Positions 24,662 to 33,293 of a stretch of DNA of 64,000 nt are shown in pieces; the stretch's first letter is position 1, and each line of letters starts with the position of its first letter. Where the stretch lies: NCBI GenBank assembly GCA_013200995.1, contig CP053688.1, positions 682,001 to 746,000 on the forward strand. The letters run 5' to 3'. The translations under genes and the position numbers were made by a program. Origin of the DNA: Arthrobacter citreus. Its GTDB lineage: Bacteria > Bacillota > Bacilli > Bacillales > Bacillaceae_G. The notes under the pieces were generated by a model, which was given only the letters and a program-made list of their open reading frames with translations, ran no database searches and was not told the origin of the DNA.

Positions 24662-26522
24662 CGAAAGTCCAGAAGTTTTTGAACCTCTTTATCTACCATT
24701 TACAATTGCAATTCTAGTTGGAACTAGAGGCAAAGAAGAAAAAATCTCTCTGGATGCACTAACGATGAATCCAAAGGAAGCTTATTTATTTGCCTATGAA
24801 ATACAGGAATTAAAAAGGTTTTTATTTCAAGTTGATGGTGAATTTGACGGTAAAATTACATTCATTTGGAACAATTTGTATCATTTTCAACAAGAAAATT
24901 TGGATGATCATCAATATATTTTCACACCAGAAAATAGAAGAATACTAATTTATGAACATGGTAAAACGGAAAATGCATATCCTTGGAGATGTGGTTATTA
25001 TGAATTTTGCATTGTTTATCAGGAACAACATTTTTACGGAATGATTAAAATCGTACCGAAAAATTTAGAATATGATCAATTAGAGTGGATGCATGCCACT
25101 TTACATCAACAAATAAATGGAATAATGAATGATTCTCAATACTTTAAAAAATCTTCGGCTTCTTTAACACAAAATGGAACAATGTATTTTTGGCCAATTA
25201 TTCGCTTTATCGAAGCTAATGAAGAGCGATTACTTGTAGCTATTCAGCAATTTATTAGTAAACTAAAGCGGAAACAAAAAAAAGAATATGAATTAAAAAG
25301 GCAAGTTAAAAAATTAGATTTCACTACGATTAGATGGAATTTATTGCATCCAGACATTTCAAATGCAACGAATTTAACGATGCAGCCCGTTGTTCAAGAG
25401 GAAAATTATTTAGATGAAATCAAGTATGCAAAAAATAAGGTTCGCAAATTTTTATTAACAATTGAAACGCTATTAACATTTGTAAAATATGAATTAGTAA
25501 AAGACAAAAATAAAATGAATCAAATCGATTTTCAAATAAGAGATATTGAAAAAATGATGCAGAACGTTGTCGGTAATGGTTCAATTACGGATCGGGAAAA
25601 AGCTAAATATCGACAGTCAAAATTATTAAAGGAAATCGAGCTCGAAAAATTAGTGAAAAGCGTTTCAGAGAAAGAACGAATTACGAATTCCTTAGAAAAA
25701 CTTTATGAAGTTTATTTTAGAGAATATACAATCGGTATTTTTCGGATCGCGACTGATAATGATACGTCTAATTATCCGACCAGTCCTTCTAAAGTGTTTT
25801 TAAACTTTATTCACTCGTTAAGTTTGTTTGATAAAAAGGTAAAGGAGTATGGTAAAAAACAAATGCTTTTACCTGTTTATAAGCCTACTTTTTTACTATA
25901 CGAATACTTTGTTTTTTTTTCATTATGCGATATTTTCCTTAAGCTGAAGTTTCATAATGATGAAGAACCGTTAGCTGAACAGATTTTAATGCATATTAAA
26001 GATGATGAGCTAATGGATGGTGCATTTGTAAAGCTTGAAAACAAAGAATGGATTATTAGCTTAGTGTATAACGAAATCATTGAAGGAAGTCCACAAGTAT
26101 CACTGTTGAAAGGAACTAATTTTTTTAGCGGTGAAGAATCTAAGAAGCCCGATATTCGGTTAGATTTTTACCGAAAAAAAAATAATGAATATGTTGCATC
26201 AATCATTTTTGAAATTAAATATAGCCCTATGTTTAATATTTACCAACCAGTAGGAAACACAAAAGCTATGGAACAAATGTATAAATACTGGGGACTTAAA
26301 TATGTGGAACGTGTGAATGGTAAATTATCATTTGTGCGAAAACCGATCAATGAAGTAATTTGCTTATATCCAGGAAGTAATGTTCATCGTAAAGTTTTAG
26401 AGGCAGGTTGCGGAACTTATATTCAGTTTTACCCTAAGAAAAAGGGCGAGGATTTTTATGAGCTAGTAGGTGAAAGGGAATTAGTAGAAATTATTAATAA
26501 AACCCTTGAAGAAATAAAGTGA
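24651..26522 (+). CDS. McrC-like DUF2357/PD-(D/E)XK nuclease-domain protein
   Basis: This 624-residue partner of the McrB-like ATPase has a beta-rich N-terminal region, a long helical/coiled middle (about residues 180-390, charged Lys/Glu helices) and a C-terminal nuclease fold. The likely catalytic residues are the Asp of KPDIRLDF near residue 500 and Glu-X-Lys in IIFEIKYSP near 520, the pattern of PD-(D/E)XK enzymes in DUF524. It would cut DNA when driven by the motor protein. Starts at 24645 and 24651 are both possible after GGAG; each overlaps the end of the ATPase gene. Homologues are McrC-type subunits of modification-dependent or phage-defence systems. Confidence 0.86.
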   Translation: MSTNESPEVFEPLYLPFTIAILVGTRGKEEKISLDALTMNPKEAYLFAYEIQELKRFLFQVDGEFDGKITFIWNNLYHFQQENLDDHQYIFTPENRRILIYEHGKTENAYPWRCGYYEFCIVYQEQHFYGMIKIVPKNLEYDQLEWMHATLHQQINGIMNDSQYFKKSSASLTQNGTMYFWPIIRFIEANEERLLVAIQQFISKLKRKQKKEYELKRQVKKLDFTTIRWNLLHPDISNATNLTMQPVVQEENYLDEIKYAKNKVRKFLLTIETLLTFVKYELVKDKNKMNQIDFQIRDIEKMMQNVVGNGSITDREKAKYRQSKLLKEIELEKLVKSVSEKERITNSLEKLYEVYFREYTIGIFRIATDNDTSNYPTSPSKVFLNFIHSLSLFDKKVKEYGKKQMLLPVYKPTFLLYEYFVFFSLCDIFLKLKFHNDEEPLAEQILMHIKDDELMDGAFVKLENKEWIISLVYNEIIEGSPQVSLLKGTNFFSGEESKKPDIRLDFYRKKNNEYVASIIFEIKYSPMFNIYQPVGNTKAMEQMYKYWGLKYVERVNGKLSFVRKPINEVICLYPGSNVHRKVLEAGCGTYIQFYPKKKGEDFYELVGERELVEIINKTLEEIK

Positions 26523-26922
26523 TTTTCGAACTTAAACTTGGAACAAATTGTTCAAAGTTAGCTACGCTATCAGAAAAAACAGTGCCCTATACCGAACGAA
26601 AGGCGTAGGGCATATTTTTTCTAAACAAGAAGTATTGTGGTTTGACATTTCGTTACATTGTCTATATCTTATTTTAAATTGGAAATGTATATTACAAAAC
26701 TAATTATGTTATAATTCGGAATTCACATTTTATACATAATTACTTATGAAAGCGTTGCCAAAAGCTAAATTTTACCATACAATAGAGCCATGTACTCAAG
26801 ATATTTATATAATTTTTTAACAAAATAACTAAATAGAATTCATGTGAGTTTATTAAAATTTGGTATAAACATAGGTTTATAGACGTAAGATAAGAATATT
26901 TATATAGGAATTTTAGGGGTGA
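26523..26922. other. Gene-free stretch downstream of the McrBC-like pair
   Basis: It contains one hairpin terminator (next entry) and an AT-rich leader for the next gene. TTGACA occurs at 26641-26646. I see no coding frame with a ribosome binding site. Confidence 0.5.
26583..26620 (+). terminator. Intrinsic terminator after the McrC-like gene
   Basis: The stem TGCCCTA/TAGGGCA with a 16-nt loop is followed by ATATTTTTT. Confidence 0.75.
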
Positions 26923-27486
26923 ATGAGAGTGTTTCGTGTTATTCATACAAATGAAGAGAATAATTTATTTAACGAGCTTTGGGGAGATTTTTGTGAAGAA
27001 AACGAAATGCCTTTTTTAAAAAGACATAATCAAGTTACTCGTTATGGTATTTGTAATTCGGATAAAAAGTTAATTGGCACATTGGAGTTTGATAAATTTG
27101 AGTTTGGCAGTGAAGACAAAAACAAATATTATTATAATTTTTCCGAAAACAAGTATATTAAATATATCCAAAATGAAGAAATCTATGAAATTAGTAAGTT
27201 ATTAATTACCCGAGAAAATAGAGGGAAAGGGTTTTTTAAACATATTTTATTGGCTTGTTATGATCATGCGATGAATAGTAACGCTGATTGGTATATTGGT
27301 ACAATTAATAAAAGACTTTATATGTTTGCTAGAAGTGTAGGGTTTAAAATCTTACCTATAGACGAGTATTTCGAAATTAGTGATGATATTATTGCTGTTC
27401 CTTTTTTACTGGATATCAAGCATGCAATTAAACTATTGAAACATTCAGATGAATTTAAAGAAATATTGATGTATTACGATAAATAA
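26923..27486 (+). CDS. Putative GNAT-fold acetyltransferase, 187 aa
   Basis: The acetyl-CoA binding segment is suggested by YEISKLLITRENRGKGFFKHILLACYDHA (about residues 85-115), which has the beta4-Arg-X-X-Gly-X-Gly/Ala layout of GNAT enzymes, and by MFARSVGFKILP later on. The N-terminal part does not match a subfamily I know. GGGGTG provides the ribosome binding site before ATG 26923. The context (after the McrBC-like pair, before repeat copy C) does not suggest a substrate. Confidence 0.7.
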   Translation: MRVFRVIHTNEENNLFNELWGDFCEENEMPFLKRHNQVTRYGICNSDKKLIGTLEFDKFEFGSEDKNKYYYNFSENKYIKYIQNEEIYEISKLLITRENRGKGFFKHILLACYDHAMNSNADWYIGTINKRLYMFARSVGFKILPIDEYFEISDDIIAVPFLLDIKHAIKLLKHSDEFKEILMYYDK

Positions 27487-27493
27487 TATTACG

Positions 27494-27522
27494 AAAAGCT
27501 CAGGGGATACCCTGAGTTTTTC
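27494..27522 (+). terminator. Terminator after the GNAT gene (left flank of repeat copy C)
   Basis: The stem CTCAGGG/CCCTGAG with GATA loop and T-run is a near copy of the terminator at 27733. Confidence 0.86.
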
Positions 27523-27539
27523 TATACTAGTGAAAAGAG

Positions 27540-27662
27540 AAATTGTTAATTAAGGAAGATTTTTCAATGAAAAGGAAGTTGTATGAAGTGATTTCCACTA
27601 CAGCTTTCTCGCTTTCCATGGGGCTAGAGCTGAGCTTCCTCGGCGCGCCTGCTTTGTCTCAA
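27540..27662 (-). repeat. Dispersed intergenic repeat, copy C, truncated and inverted
   Basis: Read on the minus strand it gives GAGACAAAGCAGGCGCGCC, GAGGAAGCTCAG, CCCCATGGAAAGCGAGAAAGC and TGTAGTGGAAATCAC, aligned with the second half of copies A and B and with their right flank (CTTCCTTTTCATTGAAAA). The first third of the element is missing. A reading frame crosses it in the plus direction but is incidental. Confidence 0.78.
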
Positions 27663-27732
27663 TATAGAAATGAATTACTCAATATTTTTGCCTATCTCAA
27701 TCGATTATCTACTTATAATTTCAACACACTAA

Positions 27733-27762
27733 AAAAACTCAGGGGAATTCCTGAGTTTTTCA
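27733..27762. terminator. Second CTCAGG/CCTGAG terminator (right flank of repeat copy C)
   Basis: The stem AAAAACTCAGG/CCTGAGTTTTT has A- and T-runs, so it can serve the convergent gene on the minus strand as well. Confidence 0.85.
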
Positions 27763-27769
27763 AATTGCA

Positions 27770-27961
27770 CTATTCTTGCTCAAGAATAGAAGCTGTTTGA
27801 TTTGTTTGATTATAAGCGGTTTGACAAGCTTGTAGAGCTTGTTCAATTCTTTCGTGATTTTGTGGTTTTTCAACAGTTTCTAATGCAGATTGAAGACATT
27901 CAATAGCGTGTTTAAGTTCAGTTGTAGCATCCTGAGTAAATTGACGAGCATTTTTTTGCAT
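27770..27961 (-). CDS. Hypothetical small helical protein, 63 aa
   Basis: I do not recognise this protein. It starts MQKNARQFTQDATTELKH and is predicted to be two amphipathic helices (many Ala, Gln, Glu, Thr; two Cys). A strong GGAGGG site precedes the ATG at 27961, so it is probably a real gene. It shares orientation with the RacA-like gene upstream. Small helical proteins of this kind are common in Bacillus spores and coats, but nothing in the sequence proves such a role. Confidence 0.7.
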   Translation of the reverse strand: MQKNARQFTQDATTELKHAIECLQSALETVEKPQNHERIEQALQACQTAYNQTNQTASILEQE

Positions 27962-28011
27962 AGAAATTCCTCCCTTCATTCATTTTTATTTTTACCAACA
28001 TTAATTTAAGT

Positions 28012-28047
28012 ATGTAAAAAAACGCAGCAGAGAAAATCTGCTACGCT
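28012..28047 (-). terminator. Terminator after the RacA-like gene (minus strand)
   Basis: On the minus strand CGTAGCAGA/TCTGCTGCG forms a stem followed by seven T. Confidence 0.83.
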
Positions 28048-28090
28048 TCTGAACTCTTATTAAGTTTTCGTACTGAATTATGTCTAACGA

Positions 28091-28555
28091 TTAAACTCCA
28101 AAAATTGATAAGATTGCAAACCGCTTTTTTGGTTTAAATGTTAGAATTTTTTTCTGATCCTCTAAATCAGCTTTTAATAAAGTTACTTGTTCATTTAATT
28201 GGTCAACTTGATTTTCAAGGGTACCAATTACTTTTTTTAAGTCTTCTATTTCGCAGCGATGTTCCAATATTTGCACTGAAACAACCTCGTTTGCTTTTGT
28301 TTCAACCTTTTCTTCAAGTTTGATTAATTTTTGAGTTAATTCTCTAATCATATCAATACTGTCAGTTTCCATTTGTTTTGATTCAACTACTTGAATTGAT
28401 TCTTCATAAATTTCTTTAATTTGCTCTATTTGTTCATCTGTAAATAAATAACCATTATTGGATTTCTCTAATTTTAAATCACCTTTTTTTGAAAATAATA
28501 AAACTTTTTTATTTGTTAGTTGAAGCTGTTCCGCTACTTGAGAAGTTGTATACAT
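28091..28555 (-). CDS. MerR-type helix-turn-helix and coiled-coil protein (RacA-like)
   Basis: The 154-residue protein has an N-terminal winged-helix of MerR type (MYTTSQVAEQLQLTNKKVLLF, then NGYLFTDEQIEQIKEI), followed by a long Glu/Lys/Gln coiled coil (about residues 75-140) and a short basic end (FKPKKRF). The same architecture is found in RacA, which anchors the chromosome to the cell pole during sporulation, but the sequence match is too loose for certainty. The start at 28555 lies 7 nt after GGAGG; an ATG two codons upstream overlaps that site. Confidence 0.75.
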   Translation of the reverse strand: MYTTSQVAEQLQLTNKKVLLFSKKGDLKLEKSNNGYLFTDEQIEQIKEIYEESIQVVESKQMETDSIDMIRELTQKLIKLEEKVETKANEVVSVQILEHRCEIEDLKKVIGTLENQVDQLNEQVTLLKADLEDQKKILTFKPKKRFAILSIFGV

Positions 28556-28561
28556 TGCCAT

Positions 28562-28884
28562 TCCTCCTCTAATAATTTATATATAAACAGTTCTTTATTA
28601 AATTCGACTTTCCTTTATGGTTGACAAAACTAGTGTTGACTCGGCAAAAGTTCTTATAATACTTCGAATTTATTTGATATACCTATTAAAATGACTGTTT
28701 ATGTAAACTTTTTTATTTTTATATTGTTTTTTAGCGAAGGGCAGGACATAGATGTTTAATTTGCTCTTTTGATGAAATACTTTTTAAAAATTTTTTGATA
28801 ACAAATTATTTAACTGAATATACTAAGATAAGCCTAATTTTAAAATTTAGATTATGAAGATAGCCTTCACTTCCAAATGGAGGG
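28562..28884. other. Divergent promoter spacer
   Basis: This AT-rich spacer lies between divergent genes. TTGACA-like boxes occur at 28622 (TTGACA, plus strand) and TTGACT at 28636. No coding frame or folded RNA was recognised. Confidence 0.45.
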
Positions 28885-30234
28885 ATGACTCAGTTGTTAG
28901 GAATTGGAACTAAGCTACTTTTAGTTGTTGTATTAATTGCATTTACGGCCTTTTTTGTTGCTTCAGAATTTGCGATTGTTAAAATAAGAAGTTCAAGAAT
29001 TGACCAGTTGTTAGGGGAAGGAAATAAAAAAGCAAGAGCTGTTAAAAAAGTAATTACCCATCTTGATGAATATCTTTCAGCTTGTCAACTTGGTATTACT
29101 GTTACGAGCTTAGGTTTAGGTTGGTTAGGTGAGCCAACGATAGATACGTTATTTACACCTTTAATCGAACATATGAATTTGAATCCTGCTTTTACAAAAA
29201 CGGTTTCATTTTTAATCGCATTTGGGATTATTACATTTATTCATGTAGTTGTTGGTGAATTGGCTCCTAAAACAATTGCAATTCAAAAGGCAGAACAAAT
29301 TACCTTAATGTTTGCTCCAGTTTTAATTTTATTTTACAAAATTACATATCCGTTTATATGGTTATTTAATAATTCAGCAAGACTAGTCTTAAAAATATTT
29401 GGACTTCCACCTGCATCCGAGCATGAGGTAGCGCATTCAGAAGAAGAATTAAGAATTTTACTTTCAGAAAGCTATAAGAGTGGCGAAATTAATCAATCTG
29501 AATTTAAGTATGTAAATAATATCTTTGATTTTAATATGCGAGTCGCTAAAGAAATTATGGTACCTAGAACGGAAATGACAGCAATTGATTTGCGCGAACC
29601 TTTTCATGAGAATATTCATTTTATGAGCACAGAAAAGTATACACGATTTCCTGTTGTAGATGGAGATAAAGACCATGTTGTCGGATTAATAAACTTTAAA
29701 GATGTTTTTACTGATTTTGTCCTTCATAAAGGAGATGCAGAGGTAAAAACACTTGAACAATATATTAGACCGATCATTCAGGTTATCGAATCAATTTCTG
29801 TTCATGATCTGCTTGTGAAAATGCAAAGAGAACATATACATATGTCGATTTTAGTTGATGAATATGGTGGAACTTCTGGGCTTGTAACCGTTGAAGACAT
29901 TTTAGAAGAAATTGTTGGAGAAATTCGAGATGAGTTTGATGTTGATGAAAAAGAGGATATTACGAAAGTAAACGAAAATAAATTTATTATCGCTGGTAAA
30001 GTATTAATTAGTGAAATCAATGATGTTTTTAGTTTGGATATTGACGATACAGATGTCGATACAATTGGTGGTTGGGTTTTAACCGAAAATTTTGATGTCC
30101 AAGAGGGAGACTTTATTAAATTTCAAAACTGTACATTTAAAGTACTTAAACTAGATGGGCACTATATAAAATCAATTGAATTAACACGTGAACCAGTTAA
30201 AAAAACTGAAAGCCAAGAAGAAAGCGCAACTTAA
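28885..30234 (+). CDS. CNNM/CorC (TlyC-type hemolysin) family transporter-like protein
   Basis: The 449-residue membrane protein has a DUF21/CNNM domain with about four helices (residues 1-190, including ASEFAIVKIRSSR and GELAPKTIAIQKAE), a pair of CBS domains (about 205-335, MVPRTEMTAIDL and LVDEYGGTSGLVTVEDILEEIVGEI) and a CorC/HlyC C-terminal domain. Family members are linked to magnesium export or resistance (B. subtilis YhdP, YugS, YrkA). ATG 28885 sits right against GAGGG; TTG 28894, three codons in, has better spacing and may be the true start. Confidence 0.91.
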   Translation: MTQLLGIGTKLLLVVVLIAFTAFFVASEFAIVKIRSSRIDQLLGEGNKKARAVKKVITHLDEYLSACQLGITVTSLGLGWLGEPTIDTLFTPLIEHMNLNPAFTKTVSFLIAFGIITFIHVVVGELAPKTIAIQKAEQITLMFAPVLILFYKITYPFIWLFNNSARLVLKIFGLPPASEHEVAHSEEELRILLSESYKSGEINQSEFKYVNNIFDFNMRVAKEIMVPRTEMTAIDLREPFHENIHFMSTEKYTRFPVVDGDKDHVVGLINFKDVFTDFVLHKGDAEVKTLEQYIRPIIQVIESISVHDLLVKMQREHIHMSILVDEYGGTSGLVTVEDILEEIVGEIRDEFDVDEKEDITKVNENKFIIAGKVLISEINDVFSLDIDDTDVDTIGGWVLTENFDVQEGDFIKFQNCTFKVLKLDGHYIKSIELTREPVKKTESQEESAT

Positions 30235-30262
30235 ATTGTCAAACAATTAAGCTGCGCTTTTA
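30222..30262 (+). terminator. Intrinsic terminator overlapping the end of the CNNM gene
   Basis: A long stem AGCGCA..CTTAA(A)TTG / CAATTAAG.TGCGCT with T-run includes the stop codon. Confidence 0.8.
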
Positions 30263-30296
30263 TCTATCATTTTTAAAATTTCACATACCGTAGTAA

Positions 30297-30686
30297 TTAA
30301 AAATCAGTTGATTTAAAAAGGGCATCTTTTACAAAAATTTCGTTCTTCTCAATTGCTTTGCTATGAGTCACCACTAGTCCGATTGGGGTAGGGACGGGTA
30401 GATTATTGACAAGTGAAAATGGAATATTCTTATTCTTAGCCATTAAAATATATTTTGAGATTGAATTGTAAGGAAGGGTACCATTTAATAATAATGTGAC
30501 ATCCTTGTTCTTAATTGAATTTTCAACGTTTGGATAAATTGAATTTGACATAACTTGACTAGTTGTTAATGCAATTTCAATTCTCTCGCGAATTGTGCCT
30601 AAAAAAACGTTTCGTTCTTCAATTTTTACTTGCTTTTCACCATAGATACCTTTAATTAAATAATCTTCAACATTATTACTAGCCAT
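30297..30686 (-). CDS. yueI: YueI family protein (DUF1694)
   Basis: The 129-residue cytoplasmic protein begins EDYLIKGIYGEKQVKIEERNVFLGTIRERIEIALT, the conserved start of the YueI family, and continues with a Rossmann-like alternation (VTLLLNGTLPYNSISKYI, PIGLVVTHSKAI). Its fold is thought to be related to tRNA/ribosomal L7Ae-type folds, but no activity is established. The gene is convergent with the CNNM gene and appears monocistronic. Confidence 0.88.
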   Translation of the reverse strand: MASNNVEDYLIKGIYGEKQVKIEERNVFLGTIRERIEIALTTSQVMSNSIYPNVENSIKNKDVTLLLNGTLPYNSISKYILMAKNKNIPFSLVNNLPVPTPIGLVVTHSKAIEKNEIFVKDALFKSTDF

Positions 30687-30922
30687 CGAAAAACCTACTT
30701 TCAGTTTATTAATTTAATTGTATCTAAATTTATTCTATTCTACATACGATATTATTGACATTTTTTCATACTTTTAGTTTATTAATAACTGACTAAAAGA
30801 TTGAATAGGAGAATTTTGAAAGCCAATTTTAAAATTAATTGGATCTTAGCTTCATTATAATTATAATTTTAATTTTATGTAAAATCGGAAAATTGTAAAA
30901 AATAATACCTTTTTGTAATAAA

Positions 30923-30929
30923 TTCGACA
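30923..30929. promoter_or_regulatory. Possible Spo0A box
   Basis: TTCGACA is a perfect 7-nt 0A-box half-site about 80 nt upstream of the sporulation-kinase-like gene. A 7-mer can occur by chance; the position is the only support. Confidence 0.3.
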
Positions 30930-31007
30930 AATTTTTATTTTTTACTTAACGAATATTTAAAAATTTGATACTATTTAATTAATAGATTTTTATTGGAGGT
31001 GTTCCTT

Positions 31008-32117
31008 ATTGATAAATCAATAGAGAGTAGGTATAGCTCTTTCATAAAGGAAAGTATGCCTACATTAACGAAGAATTGGGTCGCTCAAGCGGTAATTAGC
31101 GATGATGATCCATTTAAATCCGAGATTATCATTAATGGAACCAAATTGATTGATTATACATTATTATTTATTGAAGGTAAAATTAATGAGGATCAAGTAG
31201 TAGATTTGGCACATAAAATAGCCCTTGAACGAGCGAAAGCCAGCGCAAACATCGGTGATTTTGTATATAACTCGAATATAGGCAGAAGTGAACTTTTTAA
31301 ACATTTGTCAGAATTTGAAGAAAGTATTAGCTTACTTCAACCACTAATTAATAAAATAAACTATGTTTTTGACCAGTTTATTTATTTTACAGTTAAACAG
31401 TATTCTTATATTATTACTCAAGACATTGAAGAAAAGAAGCACTTCATAGATGAAACACATAAAGAACGACTTACAATTCTTGGTCAAATGTCAGCTAGTT
31501 TTGTACATGAATTTAGAAATCCACTTACTTCAATTATTGGATTTGTAAAATTACTTAAAGGTGATCATCCGGAATTGAAATATTTAGACATAATAGATCA
31601 TGAATTGCATCAATTAAATTTTAGAATTGATCAATTTCTTCATGTTTCGAAAAAAGATCATGATCAAATGGTGGAGAACTTTTTAATAAATGATTTATTC
31701 AAAGAGATAACTGATTTTCTATATCCAAGTATTGTAAATTCGAATGTTATTTTACAAGAAGGACTTTTTAATCATATATACATACCAGGTTTCCGAAACG
31801 AACTTCGCCAAGTTTTACTTAATATACTGATGAATTCAATTGATGCACTTGCTGAAAACAACGGTCAAAAAACGATTCATTATCAAGTTGTCGATTTAGA
31901 AGATAAAATTGAAATTCAAATTAGAAATAATGGCCCTAAAATAAGTGAAGAAAGCATACGGACAATTTTTGAACCATTTGTTACGACAAAAAATCATGGT
32001 ACTGGAATTGGTTTATTTGTATGTAAACAAATTGTAGAAAAACACGATGGTAAAATCGAATGTATTTCTGATGAGGATTGGACAGCATTTTGCATAACTC
32101 TGCCAAAAGAGGCATAA
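31008..32117 (+). CDS. Cytoplasmic sensor histidine kinase, sporulation-kinase-like
   Basis: The 369-residue kinase lacks membrane segments. The first 150 residues are an all-helical sensor domain reminiscent of the RsbR-type N-terminal globin-like fold (TLTKNWVAQAV, LERAKASANIGDFVYNSN). The H-box is ASFVHEFRNPLTSIIGF, the N-box LLNILMNSIDAL, the G-box GTGIGLFVCKQIVEKHDG. No response regulator is adjacent, as for the Kin enzymes feeding Spo0F. No ATG, GTG or TTG is well placed: GGAGGT at 30995-31000 points to ATT 31008, while TTG 30993 overlaps the ribosome binding site and GTG 30999 is inside it. I use ATT. Confidence 0.87.
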   Translation: MDKSIESRYSSFIKESMPTLTKNWVAQAVISDDDPFKSEIIINGTKLIDYTLLFIEGKINEDQVVDLAHKIALERAKASANIGDFVYNSNIGRSELFKHLSEFEESISLLQPLINKINYVFDQFIYFTVKQYSYIITQDIEEKKHFIDETHKERLTILGQMSASFVHEFRNPLTSIIGFVKLLKGDHPELKYLDIIDHELHQLNFRIDQFLHVSKKDHDQMVENFLINDLFKEITDFLYPSIVNSNVILQEGLFNHIYIPGFRNELRQVLLNILMNSIDALAENNGQKTIHYQVVDLEDKIEIQIRNNGPKISEESIRTIFEPFVTTKNHGTGIGLFVCKQIVEKHDGKIECISDEDWTAFCITLPKEA

Positions 32118-32147
32118 AAAAACTCGGAAAAAACCCGAGTTTTTTTA
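32115..32147. terminator. Terminator between the kinase and DUF4397 genes
   Basis: The stem AAAACTCGG/CCGAGTTTT with flanking A- and T-runs works in both directions and overlaps neither coding region significantly. Confidence 0.86.
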
Positions 32148-32152
32148 TTTTA

Positions 32153-32917
32153 CTAACATAATTTTATAACATCAAATTTTGAATCCCCACCAATACTCCC
32201 AACTGACACTAAATCATATACTATATTTTCTTGAAATTTTGATTGATAAAGCGGCAGAATAATTAATTTTGTACCTGATAACCTTATTTCTAAATTAACA
32301 GTCATAGGTGAAATAGGGAGATATTCTGATGCATTTTTATATTGTACATTTGAAAAAACAACGTCTCCTTCCCCAGCTTTTACAGCAAAATCAAGATTAG
32401 TTGAACTAGGAGATAAGTTAATAAAACGAATTTTAGCTTCTCCTAAAGGTAATGAAAGATCATCTGTATAAGAAAATAGTGAAATCTGCTCTACGTTAGC
32501 ACCTATTGCAATTGTATAATTTTGCTCATCATGTAACGATATTTCTTCAGAGTGTATCGGATTGGATAAATCCCCAGTTTTGAAAATGTCAATATGGTGT
32601 ACTCCAGAAGAAATGGTTAAATAATGAGTCGAGTTTTTAAATGATAAATTAGATATTAATGGTTTTTTATTAATAAAAATATCAATGCTAGTGTAGTTCG
32701 GGATTACATTTAATAGTCTAATAAAGGATAAATTTTGTTTTATTATCGCATGTTTTTTATGACTTAATGGTGCAGCATTTGTTAATAATCTTTCAAACGA
32801 ATCAAACTGCTGATATTTGATATGGTAAAAATTATCATTGTTATTTGTATTTGTATTTGATGAAAATTGATTAACGATATTTGGTTTCAAACGATCCATA
32901 TGCTCGACTTCCTTCAA
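32153..32917 (-). CDS. DUF4397 domain protein
   Basis: The 254-residue protein contains two DUF4397-like beta-sandwich repeats: IRLLNVIPNYTSIDIFINKKPLI with HYLTISSGVHHIDIF, and IRFINLSPSSTNLDFAVKAGEG with EYLPISPMTVNLEIR. No signal peptide is present although many family members are extracellular; in spore-formers cytoplasmic forms may be spore-coat proteins. AGGAGG lies 8 nt upstream of TTG 32917; a GTG three codons earlier overlaps the site. A decayed relative of this gene lies at 38459-38745. Confidence 0.83.
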   Translation of the reverse strand: MKEVEHMDRLKPNIVNQFSSNTNTNNNDNFYHIKYQQFDSFERLLTNAAPLSHKKHAIIKQNLSFIRLLNVIPNYTSIDIFINKKPLISNLSFKNSTHYLTISSGVHHIDIFKTGDLSNPIHSEEISLHDEQNYTIAIGANVEQISLFSYTDDLSLPLGEAKIRFINLSPSSTNLDFAVKAGEGDVVFSNVQYKNASEYLPISPMTVNLEIRLSGTKLIILPLYQSKFQENIVYDLVSVGSIGGDSKFDVIKLC

Positions 32918-33293
32918 ATTACACACCTCCTATATGTATCATTCAACCGTCCCACTAAAACTATTATTCAATATATAGATAATTATGAATTATTTTCTAT
33001 TTAAAACTTTAACCAAAAGATTGCAAAGAGTATTATCTAATGATTTTTGAAGGAAATCAAAATGAATTGGTGCGTAACGTATGGCGCAATCGAGCATCCA
33101 ATTCGTTTTCTATTCTTCAAATGATATTGTGGATCAAAAATATGGAAAGAATCGAAGAAACGAAAAACATAGACAAGACTCAGAAAGATAGACTTAGGGC
33201 AGATTCGAAAGCAAAAAAGAATAAAAGGAAATGATAAAATTAGAAAGATTGATAATAATATTTTATAAACTTATAAAGGTATAGGAGAAAATT

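Noticed and set aside
27543..27800. Open frame of 85 codons across repeat copy C
   Set aside because: It crosses the inverted repeat and both its strands' terminator; no conserved protein pattern.
33040..33234. Open frame of 64 codons ending in a Lys-rich tail
   Set aside because: No ribosome binding site before 33040; the only decent site serves an ATG at 33062 in another frame that stops after 20 codons. Possibly a relic, but not supportable.
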